Below are positions 31,981-39,558 of a stretch of DNA of 64,000 bases, piece by piece. Position numbers and translations under genes: made by a program. The stretch is from the NCBI GenBank assembly GCA_036365515.1, contig CM070876.1, forward strand, positions 131,776,394-131,840,393. Direction: 5' to 3'. How positions within the stretch are numbered: position 1 is the stretch's first letter; the number at the start of each line of letters is the position of its first letter. The stretch is from Torymus aiolomorphi. Its lineage: Eukaryota > Arthropoda > Insecta > Hymenoptera > Torymidae. Below the pieces are notes generated by a model. It did no database searches, was not told the DNA's origin, and was given only the letters and a program-made list of their open reading frames with translations.

Positions 31981-32018
31981 GAATGATTCGTTTATTCATG
32001 TGCACTTAATATATATAG
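31981..32018 (-). promoter_or_regulatory. Promoter of the fibre-like gene (decides its start)
   Basis: TATATATA near 32011-32018 and TCATTC at 31986-31981. Transcription from this initiator would exclude the upstream ATG at 31999-31997. Confidence 0.7.
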
Positions 32019-32899
32019 CCTGCTTCGCGAAGTTCTTCGATTATAGAGTGTATCTCGTTTACATGACTTGGATTTCCGGTAGACCTTTCAGCTACTAGTA
32101 AGTGAAGCCGGTCAACGAGCTCGTTTGGATCGTCCCAGTACACATAGTCTAAAGCAGTATGTTTTTTCGCAATTTTATAACGAGGTAATGAACCACCTTT
32201 AATCGATTCTCCGGTTTTCGAGGTAATTTTGAACATTGGAGCAATAAAATTATTAAATTTATTACTATTATGAAAACGAATCTTTTCGTTCTTGTCATAT
32301 CGCGTTTTATGAGGAGACGATAGTTTTAAAATTTTGCGATAATTTTTTAAATCATCTGAACTTATATTATTTTTATTTGGTTGTTTCGCTATGAGTAACT
32401 CGAGTAATCCTGTAGTTTTCGGATATGCTACTCTGTTAATTTTAATTTTATTATTATGAAAACTAATCGGTAAATTACCAATAAAAAATTCACCATTTTC
32501 ATTTCTTACTCCATAAATTTTGTCAAGATACTGAGGCTGATTAAGCTTGAGGGCCTTGACGTACAAATCAGAGTCATCAGCATCGTTATCGCTACCTGCT
32601 GTTTCGAAAGATGTGTCATGGACGTTCTGTAGAGTATCATTGAACTCACTGCCAGAACTTTCGTTCTTTTTGTCATTCTCCAAACTTTGTACGACTGTAT
32701 TATGTTTAACACTACTTTGTTCAATATTTTTCTGAGCTACAAGTTTTTGAAGCGGATCTACTATTGGTTTGAAAGTTTCACTTAAAATCTTTTCTGTCTT
32801 GTCTTTTCCAAATTTTAATATTCTATATTTGCGTTTAATCGCATCTCGTGCCTTAACAAGTTGATGAAGCACGTTTTTTTCTCTTTGAAAGTCAGCCAT
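32006..32899 (-). CDS. DUF8207-type Polinton structural protein
   Basis: 297 aa. The N-terminus is Lys-rich and helical (MADFQREKNVLHQLVKARDA), the middle is acidic and low complexity (SGSDNDADDSDLY), and the conserved C-terminal domain runs from LDKIYGVRNENGEFFIGNLP to LDYVYWDDPNELVDRLHLLV and ends with HSIIEELREAGYIY. That ending is the signature of the DUF8207 family, frequent in insect Polintons, with no proven function. Its place in the capsid/packaging block suggests a virion or assembly role. Confidence 0.8.
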   Translation of the reverse strand: MADFQREKNVLHQLVKARDAIKRKYRILKFGKDKTEKILSETFKPIVDPLQKLVAQKNIEQSSVKHNTVVQSLENDKKNESSGSEFNDTLQNVHDTSFETAGSDNDADDSDLYVKALKLNQPQYLDKIYGVRNENGEFFIGNLPISFHNNKIKINRVAYPKTTGLLELLIAKQPNKNNISSDDLKNYRKILKLSSPHKTRYDKNEKIRFHNSNKFNNFIAPMFKITSKTGESIKGGSLPRYKIAKKHTALDYVYWDDPNELVDRLHLLVAERSTGNPSHVNEIHSIIEELREAGYIY

Positions 32900-32927
32900 G
32901 TTGTTGTTTCAACGTTCAGTCTGAAAC

Positions 32928-32962
32928 TGCTGATTGTTACCTATAGGCATGCTATATTTATA
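32928..32962 (-). promoter_or_regulatory. Promoter of the DUF8207-type gene
   Basis: TATAAATA (32962-32955) and TCAGCA (32933-32928), about 31 bp apart; the TATA box lies within the 3' end of the ATPase coding region. Confidence 0.7.
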
Positions 32963-33645
32963 GCAAAATTATCAAAGCCCTTACGAAATCTGCCGTCATT
33001 TATTCCTCGATCTTTATCGATGACTAGAAAACCGTGCTTATCATCTCTCCAACACTTGGAGCACAATTCTTTAAAATGTATATAAGTCATATCGGTATTT
33101 ACATGATCGTCATAGATATGCTTTAGATTTACTTCATCTTGTCGAAAAATAGCAAGTAAGTTTACATTATCTCTGACAAGATGTTTGGGGACATGAGCAT
33201 AAGTTTGACATAGATAAAAACAATCAACCTTTTTATGTCTGCCCATGCAAAAGAAGGCCCTAACATTATCTTGTTTTTCACAAGCAATATCGTCAAATAT
33301 CATGATAGAGTTCGGAAGCGCGTGGTCAGGATCGACAACTGCATCGTGCTCGCTGAACGGAAAATATTGTACGTCTTCTATAGGTTCTAAGATTTCATTT
33401 AAAAATTTATATTTCGGCTGATTGAGAGACTTTGAGTAGACGTATACGTTTTCAAATCTAACTCCATTGGGATGTGTAATTAGAGCAAGTAAACTATTTG
33501 TTTTTCCACAGTTTGAGGGACCACAGAAGACGGCTCGTATACTATCAGGAAGTAGATCACCGTGTCGTTTTGCTCTTTTATCATGCTCTACAAGTGCATC
33601 AAAATTTTCTATTGGTAACTTGACCGACTGCTCTTTGAAGTTCAT
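32941..33645 (-). CDS. Genome-packaging ATPase (FtsK/HerA, A32-like)
   Basis: 234 aa with Walker A GPSNCGKTNSL (about residues 42-52) and Walker B NSIMIFDDI (about 112-120), followed by a YLCQTYAHVPKHLVRDN stretch that carries the sensor/arginine-finger region in this family. It is the motor that loads DNA into capsids in related viruses and the standard Polinton ATPase. The frame is intact. It is transcribed divergently from the protease gene. Confidence 0.93.
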   Translation of the reverse strand: MNFKEQSVKLPIENFDALVEHDKRAKRHGDLLPDSIRAVFCGPSNCGKTNSLLALITHPNGVRFENVYVYSKSLNQPKYKFLNEILEPIEDVQYFPFSEHDAVVDPDHALPNSIMIFDDIACEKQDNVRAFFCMGRHKKVDCFYLCQTYAHVPKHLVRDNVNLLAIFRQDEVNLKHIYDDHVNTDMTYIHFKELCSKCWRDDKHGFLVIDKDRGINDGRFRKGFDNFAINIACL

Positions 33646-33673
33646 GATCTTTACTCTATGGCGCTCAAATCAC

Positions 33674-33725
33674 GACTGATTGCTATGAGTATAAATAGCG
33701 ATCTTATATAGCTTTCACCATCAGT
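33674..33725. promoter_or_regulatory. Back-to-back promoters of ATPase and PLA2/protease genes
   Basis: Minus strand: TATTTATA (33697-33690) and TCAGTC (33679-33674). Plus strand: TATATA at 33705 and TCAGTT at 33720. The two core promoters occupy only about 50 bp. Confidence 0.8.
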
Positions 33726-33748
33726 TGCGCGTTGACTTTCGTAGAGTG

Positions 33749-34960
33749 ATGATCATTCACAAACACGGACGCGGTTTAGTTAATAAAATTATCAATAAAC
33801 TTCCATTTGAGCTTCACATACCCGGTTATCAGTACTGCGGTCCAGGTACTAAGTTGGCAAAACACTTAGCTCGAGGAGATCTTGGAATTAATCCTCTTGA
33901 CGCTGCTTGTAAAGAGCACGATATAGCTTATTCTAGAAATCGTGAAAACGTTCAAGCGAGAAACGCCGCAGATAAAATTTTAGCTGAGAAAGCTTGGAAT
34001 CGCGTTAAATCAAAAGACGCTAATTTTAGCGAAAAAGCGGCTGCATACGCTATAACTAATACTATGAAATTAAAATCTAGACTTGGCATGGGTTTGAAGA
34101 AAAAGAGAAAGCAAAATAGTTCTAAGAAGAACAAGAAAAAGCAAAATAAGGCTAAAAAATTGGGAATGGGTTTAAAGAAGAGAAGCCAAGTTTCCTTGAA
34201 GAAAATAATCAAAGCTGGTGCCTTTAAATCAGTGCCAAGTAACTGTGCTCTAACAGTCATACGATCAGCTTTGAAAAAAGCACGGAGCGCTGTTAAAGAA
34301 GCTGGAGGTAAAAAGAATATTAAAATCCCACGTATTTTACCAGTCCCCGTGAAAACAGGAGGGGTATTGCCATTTCTCATACCTCTATTTGCAGGCTTGA
34401 GTGCAACTGGCGCTCTAGCTGGTGGTTCTGCTGGAATTGTAAAAGCCGTAAACGACGCAAAAGCCGCTAAGGAGCAGTTGGAAGAAAATAGAAGACATAA
34501 TAAAACTATGGAAAGTGTAGCGTTGGGCAATGGCTTATATCTTAAACCGCACAAAGTAGGGTTAGGTCTCCATTTAAAAAAAAAAAAAAAAAAGTTCATG
34601 AGATTACCTCAGCGAGCACTTACCGATGCGGACATATTAAAATATGCAAAACTTTTAAAAATATCTAATTTTCGGGGAGTATTTATGAGAAATGCAATGC
34701 CAACTTCTGGACCGCGCTATAGTGAATCCGCTATAGTTAATCTAGATGACGCTAGCGGCCCTGGTACACACTGGGTTGCATATAGAAAAAGAGGCAAAAA
34801 TGTTGTATATTTCGATAGTTTTGGTGATCTCCGACCACCCTTAGATTTAATATTATATCTCAGAGTAGACGAAGTTAAATATAATCATGAAAGATATCAG
34901 GATTTTGACACATACAATTGCGGTCACCTCTGTCTAAAATTCTTGTGCAGGGCTATATAA
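33749..34960 (+). CDS. PLA2 domain / minor capsid / adenain-type protease fusion
   Basis: A single 403-aa frame. Residues ~24-70 form a parvovirus-type phospholipase A2 domain with calcium loop YCGPG (about 29-33) and catalytic DAACKEHDIAY (His at about 57). A Lys-rich linker with two LGMGLKKK-like repeats follows, then a hydrophobic segment GGVLPFLIPLFAGLSATGAL and the minor-capsid-like GNGLYLKPHKVGLG. After a run of Lys encoded by 18 A's comes a cysteine protease with His in GTHWVAY (~341), Asp in YFDSFG (~356) and Cys in NCGHLC (~391), the adenain triad order. In the second Polinton the capsid part and the protease lie in different frames at the same A run. An ATG right after the run could also start the protease separately. 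The promoter and start are well defined. Confidence 0.88.
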   Translation: MIIHKHGRGLVNKIINKLPFELHIPGYQYCGPGTKLAKHLARGDLGINPLDAACKEHDIAYSRNRENVQARNAADKILAEKAWNRVKSKDANFSEKAAAYAITNTMKLKSRLGMGLKKKRKQNSSKKNKKKQNKAKKLGMGLKKRSQVSLKKIIKAGAFKSVPSNCALTVIRSALKKARSAVKEAGGKKNIKIPRILPVPVKTGGVLPFLIPLFAGLSATGALAGGSAGIVKAVNDAKAAKEQLEENRRHNKTMESVALGNGLYLKPHKVGLGLHLKKKKKKFMRLPQRALTDADILKYAKLLKISNFRGVFMRNAMPTSGPRYSESAIVNLDDASGPGTHWVAYRKRGKNVVYFDSFGDLRPPLDLILYLRVDEVKYNHERYQDFDTYNCGHLCLKFLCRAI

Positions 34961-34990
34961 GGAGAGGCGGGGGGAAACATTGCGTCATTC
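34954..34990 (+). promoter_or_regulatory. Penton-gene promoter
   Basis: TATATAA at 34954-34960 includes the TAA stop codon of the protease; TCATTC follows at 34985, about 33 bp from the TATA start, and the penton ATG at 35005. Confidence 0.8.
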
Positions 34991-35004
34991 TGATTTAAGC
35001 TGTC

Positions 35005-35691
35005 ATGGAAGGTTCATTAACTCTGACACTTTCAGGTACATCTCCTACACTAGAAGCACAGTATTTTCCACCAATCGAGTTATCGCCAAATAAAAATTAC
35101 GTTTTAGGGCTTGTTGAACTTTTAACATTTAATTCAATACCCAATATAGACAGTAACAATAATAAGTTTTACGTAGGTGAAAACATTGTCCTTCTTCCAG
35201 TTGGAAGTTACGAAATTGAGGATATTGACAAATTTCTTCGTAAAAAATTAGCGCACAACGACATTACTTTCAATTTAAAGCCAAATAATAATACTCTCCG
35301 CTGTACAATCAAGTGCAGTCAGCCTATAGATTTTCGACCTGAAAATTCTCTCGGTCGTCTACTGGGCTTCACCAGACGTGTTCTCGAACCAAACGTTGTC
35401 CATAATTCTGACTTACCTGTTACAATTCTCAAAATCAACGCTTTGAGAGTCGAGTGTAATATCACTTCGGGAGCATATATAAACGATAAAAAAGTTCATA
35501 CAATTCACGAGTTTTTTCCTGCAGTACCTCCAGGGTATAAAATCATCGAAGTTCCCTCACACGTTATTTACCTTCCGATTGCCGTAAAGCGTATAGATCA
35601 TTTACAAGTACGCATCATCGATCAAGACGTAGATTTAGTAAATTTCTGCGGAGAAGTTATAACTATAAGGTTGCATATTCGACAATCATAA
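35005..35691 (+). CDS. Penton-like minor capsid protein
   Basis: 228 aa, intact. It begins MEGSLTLTLSGTSPTLEAQY and keeps the blocks FPPIELSPNKNYVLGLVELL, FYVGENIVLLP, LLGFTRRVLEP, VECNITSGAY, HTIHEFFPAVPPGY and a C-terminal VITIRLHIR. All are matched at about 60% identity by the second Polinton (62604-63290). Position between protease and major capsid gene and a beta-rich single-jelly-roll-like profile identify it as the Polinton penton/minor capsid protein that forms the vertices. Confidence 0.85.
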   Translation: MEGSLTLTLSGTSPTLEAQYFPPIELSPNKNYVLGLVELLTFNSIPNIDSNNNKFYVGENIVLLPVGSYEIEDIDKFLRKKLAHNDITFNLKPNNNTLRCTIKCSQPIDFRPENSLGRLLGFTRRVLEPNVVHNSDLPVTILKINALRVECNITSGAYINDKKVHTIHEFFPAVPPGYKIIEVPSHVIYLPIAVKRIDHLQVRIIDQDVDLVNFCGEVITIRLHIRQS

Positions 35692-35837
35692 TGGGAATCG
35701 TTTACAACAAAAACTATATAAGCAGAGAAATATGTCCACCACGCATCAGTCATCATCGAACTGTGAAGACGCTAACACGTCAGAGCATAAAAAAACTAAA
35801 AAGTCTAGGATTAAAAGTAGTACTTGGTGGAAAATAA
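35691..35837 (+). CDS. Conserved 48-aa basic peptide (adenovirus pX-like position)
   Basis: The ATG overlaps the penton stop in TAATG, typical of termination-reinitiation. The peptide starts MGIVYNKNYIS and ends LTRQSIKKLKSLGLKVVLGG. The second Polinton has a 64-aa counterpart in the same place with MGIVYN and LTRQNIQFLKSLGLKI, so it is a real gene despite its length. The basic, LxxLGxK ending and position beside the capsid genes suggest a DNA-condensing core or cement peptide; that is inference. Confidence 0.75.
   Translation: MGIVYNKNYISREICPPRISHHRTVKTLTRQSIKKLKSLGLKVVLGGK
35715..35751 (+). promoter_or_regulatory. Major-capsid promoter inside the 48-aa gene
   Basis: CTATATAAGC with TATA at 35715 and TCAGTC at 35746, 31-33 bp apart, embedded in the coding sequence of the small peptide. 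The leader to the capsid frame is about 120 bases. Confidence 0.75.
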
Positions 35838-35867
35838 CTTGCATCATCTTTTGCTGCTTTCAACGAA

Positions 35868-37100
35868 ATAGAAGAAATTCTAAGCATACAAACACCTGTA
35901 ACTTTTGATGAATCCGTAGCGCACTACGAGGTTCATGCTCACCAACCGTATACAGCATCATTTAATAACAGCGATGAAATACGCATATCTATTCAACATC
36001 AAGATTTATGTCTCTTACCTTCCCGCAGTGCACTACATATCTGCGGGCGATTGGTTAAAACTAATAATACTCCCGTTGAAAATACAAAACTTGTGAATAA
36101 TGCCATTTGTCATTTGTTTGAAGAAATCAGATATGAGTTGAATGCCATTGAGATAGACAAGTGCAAAAATGTTGGTTTAACCACTCTCATGAAAGGTTGG
36201 GTTTCACACAATCCCACTCAGAGTTTTATCATTGAAAACGCGGGCTGGATTGATGTAGAAGAAACACAGAAGATAATAGATGATGTCGGTTACTTCAATG
36301 TATCGATTCCCTTGAGTCTAATTTTCGGCTTCGCAGAGGACTATCGTAAAATTGTAGTAAACGCAAAACATGAACTCGTTCTCATGAGATCGAGAAATGA
36401 CTTAAACGCTGTTGTACAAACAGTTACACGAGCAGCCGGAGAAGACGTTTATGAGGACTTTAAAATTGAATTAACTAGAATCGAATGGCTTATGCCATAC
36501 GTAATTGCATCGAACTCTAACAAAATTCGCCTACTAGATTTTGTAGGTAAAGATCGTCCTATTGTCATGAGTTTTCGCACGTGGGAATTGTACGAGTACC
36601 CACTATTTCCGATTACGTCGAGACAGGTGTGGACTGTAAAAACATCAAATCAACTTGAAAAACCCCGCTTCGTCGTCTTAGGTTTTCAAAGTAGTCGAAA
36701 AGATCAGAAGGCAGTAAACGCTAGCCGCTTTGATCACTGCAATCTTACAAATGTAAAACTCTTTCTCAATTCTCAGTCGTATCCGTATGGCAATCTTAAC
36801 CTTGATGTGAATCGTAATCAATTTGCCATGCTATACGATATGTACGCTAATTTTCAAAATTCATACTATGGTAAAGATCCTGAACCTATGTTGAAAAAGT
36901 CACAGTATCTCACTTACGTGCCTCTAATAGTGATAGACTGTTCAAAACAAAACGAGTCCTTAAAGAGCGCCCCTGTGGACATTCGTCTAGAATTTGAATC
37001 AAAGGAAAATTTTCCCGCTGGAACTTCAGCCTATTGCTTGATCTTGCACGATCGCATAGTTCAATACAGCCCCGTAAGTGGCGACGTGCAGAAACTTTAA
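35868..37100 (+). pseudogene. Polinton major capsid protein, start codon lost
   Basis: The frame is open from 35868 to 37100 (~410 codons) and aligns along its whole length with the capsid protein of the second Polinton: DEIRISIQHQDLCLLP, NNAICHLFEEIRYELN, IPLSLIFGFAEDYRKI, SFRTWELYEYPLFP, LEKPRFVVLGFQ and YPYGNLNLDVNRNQ. This is the double-jelly-roll hexon-like protein of Polintons. At the position of the counterpart's initiator this copy has ATA, an upstream TAA closes the frame, and the next internal ATG is more than 300 bases in. It is therefore either dead or uses a non-AUG start. Otherwise there are no stops or shifts. Confidence 0.85.
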
Positions 37101-37104
37101 GGAG

Positions 37105-37141
37105 TATATAAGGCGAGCGAGCCTTCGACTCATTCTCATTT
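37105..37141 (+). promoter_or_regulatory. Promoter of gene D2
   Basis: TATATAAGG at 37105, five bases after the capsid stop, with TCATTC at 37130 and TCATTT at 37136; either could be the initiator. Confidence 0.7.
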
Positions 37142-37171
37142 GTCATTTGGAATCCGAAGTGGAATTTTACC

Positions 37172-37669
37172 ATGAACTACGCAGTGGATATGCAGGGTTT
37201 TAAAAAGCCTGGCAATGATTACGTTCTGAAAGAACTGGCTTTCGTGTCTCTCAATGACGATGATGAGCCAGTAGTGCACCTCTTCAAGCCGCCATTTCCT
37301 TGGCGAAGACTTACCGAAAAGTATAAAAGTGAAAATTTGTGGTTAGAACTTTACTATCATGGACTATCGTGGGATCGTGGTGATTTAGATTATACAGAAA
37401 TTGGAAATATTCTTCAAGATGCATTCAAAGATGCTAATAGAATTTTTGTTATTGGTGAGACAAAAAAGTTATGGTTAGAGCGTTTCAATTTTAAAGTTAC
37501 TGATATCACTGAAATGGGCTATCCAGCGTTCGATTATCCAAGATCAGTGACTATATGTACTAACCATAATGGAGCATACAAAACTACTTGTGCTCGATAC
37601 AACGTAAAGCGCATGAAACAGTTTTATCTCAACGATTCAAACATGGAATGGGAAGATATTGATGAATAA
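37172..37669 (+). CDS. Gene D2: paralogue of gene D (VDVQGF-type RNase-H-fold-like)
   Basis: 165 aa, intronless. It begins MNYAVDMQGFKKPGNDYVLK and shares with gene D the HLFKPPFPW, YHGLSW, DYTEIGNIL, EMGYPAF blocks and a final CTNHNGAYKTTCARYNV, i.e. C-x2-H-x7-C. It lies at the opposite end of the element from D and on the other strand, so one is a duplicate with or without the intron. An exonuclease-fold protein with a Maelstrom-like Cys/His set is my best guess. The first motif has Gln where active DEDD exonucleases have Glu, so it may be non-catalytic. The second Polinton lacks it at this place. Confidence 0.75.
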   Translation: MNYAVDMQGFKKPGNDYVLKELAFVSLNDDDEPVVHLFKPPFPWRRLTEKYKSENLWLELYYHGLSWDRGDLDYTEIGNILQDAFKDANRIFVIGETKKLWLERFNFKVTDITEMGYPAFDYPRSVTICTNHNGAYKTTCARYNVKRMKQFYLNDSNMEWEDIDE

Positions 37670-37716
37670 TTTTTTTAAGGGTAATGGAGGGGTTGACAAA
37701 CAGGTAGAACCTCACA

Positions 37717-37744
37717 GGATAGGAGCGAGGTGGGGCTCCTATCC
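37717..37744 (+). terminator. Strong hairpin after gene D2
   Basis: GGATAGGAGC and GCTCCTATCC form a perfect 10-bp stem with an 8-base loop, about 50 bp after the D2 stop and followed by CCCTTAAAAATTTTTTTT. It could be a 3'-end structure or a transcription block between D2 and the next gene. Confidence 0.6.
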
Positions 37745-37806
37745 CCCTTAAAAATTTTTTTTATTTAGTAGACCAGTAGATGGTGCTCGCAAGCAATCGA
37801 GGTCTT

Positions 37807-37842
37807 ATATAAGTATGTTGCAGTCGTTAGAGACTTTCATTC
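37807..37842 (+). promoter_or_regulatory. Promoter of the myristoylation-motif gene
   Basis: TATATAA at 37807 and TCATTC at 37837, about 32 bp apart, with the ATG only eight bases after the initiator. Confidence 0.8.
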
Positions 37843-37849
37843 CCTCATA

Positions 37850-37999
37850 ATGGGTCAAACCAGCAGCTCGACCGTTGCTCCCAAGCAACAGCGACTCATA
37901 CAAAACGATCCAAAACAGTCGCAGTGGAAAAAATATACAGAAAAAATTTCCACAAACACATATTCTTTGCCCGAGCAAAAGGGTTATAAAAAGTTTTAA
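37850..37999 (+). CDS. 49-aa protein with N-myristoylation motif
   Basis: It begins MGQTSSSTVAPKQQ: Gly2 and Ser6 fit the N-myristoyltransferase consensus (MGxxxS). It ends STNTYSLPEQKGYKKF. The second Polinton encodes a longer relative at the same terminal position (60690-60935), starting MGQSNSTSSSN and ending STNTQSFPQQQDYKRFK, with SQWKK/SQWKN in both. The conserved ends, the own promoter and the short leader show it is a gene. A lipid-anchored small protein in a virus-like element suggests a membrane or entry/exit role; that part is inference. Confidence 0.75.
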   Translation: MGQTSSSTVAPKQQRLIQNDPKQSQWKKYTEKISTNTYSLPEQKGYKKF

Positions 38000-38041
38000 A
38001 TTGTTGCATAATAGTTTTTAATGGTTATAGTAGATAAGAAC

Positions 38042-38417
38042 CGCTGGCCGCTCGCTGCCGGCGGCTCGCTCCCCCAGGGCAAGCTCTGACTTTGCGGCTG
38101 GTCTAGAACGAGCAAGACCTAGTCTAGAATCGGTAGGCCGGTTCTGGCTCAACTCGTTGGCGCGCGGGTGAGTCAGGACCAGTATACCGGTTCTAGATCA
38201 AGCAGGTCTGGGTCCCGTGCGGGTGACCCAAAAAACCTACGCCGGTTCTGGCTCAAACAAGTCAGGACCTGTTTTGGGTTATTGGCACCCTATGCAATAG
38301 TGCGGGGTGGGGAGGGGAGAGAGGGGGGAGGGGTGGGGGACCCAAAAAAGCTATGCCAGTTCTGGCTCAAACAGGTCAGGACTTGTTTTGAGCCAGAACC
38401 GGCATAGCTTATCTACT
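38042..38417. repeat. Polinton right terminal inverted repeat
   Basis: Complement of 15799-16174, same length, about seven differences. It contains the same near-terminal hairpin formed by CTATGCCAGTTCTGGCTC (one change from the left copy) and GAGCCAGAACCGGCATAG. Confidence 0.95.
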
Positions 38418-38423
38418 AATGTA
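38418..38423. repeat. Right target-site duplication AATGTA
   Basis: Exact repeat of 15793-15798. The following CTATATTA completes the right arm of the MITE that was the target. Confidence 0.92.
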
Positions 38424-38725
38424 CTATATTAGCTTTCGCTATATTTGTACATTTTTTTACATTCTTAAATTCAAATCCGACTCCGGCTCAGTTCTGTGTT
38501 TGCGTCTGTGTATTTGTCTATGTATTTATGTGTATAAGTAAGTAAAAAATAAAATGAAAATCTTTGGCTTTATATAAACTATATAAGTATAAATTATAAG
38601 CTTAATTTCCTTATTTAGTTAAAAAATTAAATATTAGTGTGTAGAAAGTGTGTGTTCTGTTTGTGTCTGTGTTCTTCTGCCTTTTTATTTATCTTCTTTC
38701 TTTCTTCAACTCCCTGCTTCTTCTT

Positions 38726-39374
38726 TTACTCCTCGTTTTCTGGATCTTGTTCTGTGTCTGTTTTGTCATTGTCTTTCTCTTTTTCTCCTTCTTTTTCTGT
38801 TTCTCCTATCTGTACTTTTCTTTCTTTTCCTAATTTCTCCCATCTCTCTTTTCTCTGCGCCCCTGTTAGCACCTCGTCCAAGGTGAATATTCTTTCCTTT
38901 GCTGCTCTCTCTGCTTTCCTCCAAAGGTATTTCTTTGCGTACTTATCCTTAAATATTAGCCACCTCATGCCTACTCCATTGTGCATTGGCTTAGTCTCCC
39001 AATCCTCCTTCCCAATCTGGCTCTCCATCCACTCTTTTACTTTCTCTCCATTCCACTTCCATCCTTTTTTAATTATGAGCGTGTATTCTTTGTCCACGTC
39101 TTCCATTCTGAGGTACTTTTTCTCCTTGAGCTCCAGCATCTTTTCTATCTTATCTATTCTTTCCTTCAACATCTTTGTTTCTCTCTCGTGTTTATCTGTT
39201 TGCTCTGCCTGTGCTTTCTTCATCCTTTCTTCCCAGCGTATCTTCCTCTCTATGTCTCCTTGCACTCTTCTCTCCAGGTCTTCTATTCTCTTCATCATTT
39301 TCTCCATTTCTGACTCCATGTGTCCTTCTATAACTTAACCTCTTTGCTGGCTTCTTTACTTCTTTCCTACTCAC
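38726..39374 (-). pseudogene. Coiled-coil LINE ORF1-like fragment
   Basis: A minus-strand frame of 197 aa (39319-38726) is an almost continuous charged coiled coil (EKMMKRIEDLERRVQGDI and so on), followed by EYTLIIKKGWKWNGEKVKEW and LIFKDKYAKKYLWRKA, ending in an acidic tail. An overlapping frame extends it upstream to 39374. The composition matches ORF1 of some non-LTR retrotransposons. Oddly it lies downstream of the RT fragment rather than upstream, as if from a second, tandem copy. Confidence 0.5.
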
Positions 39375-39558
39375 ATTTTGCTTTCCTACTTTTTCTGATA
39401 TGTCTTTTGGTTATGTTTCTATCTGTACTCAACTTTTATTCTTAGGGCTCTCTCTTTTCATTCTCTCTTCTCTCTGTCCGATTATCTGACTCCCTTTAGG
39501 GTTCTTCTACATTGCCGGTCATTGTTGTCGTTCTCGTTCCATTCTGGTTCTGTTCTCC

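Noticed and set aside
34080..34600. LGMGLKKK / VGLGLHLKKK repeats as protease cleavage sites
   Set aside because: They resemble Gly-containing processing sites but do not match the adenain consensus exactly; too weak to report as sites.
38637..39338. 233-aa Ser/Phe-rich plus-strand frame
   Set aside because: Exact antisense shadow of the coiled-coil LINE ORF1-like frame on the minus strand.
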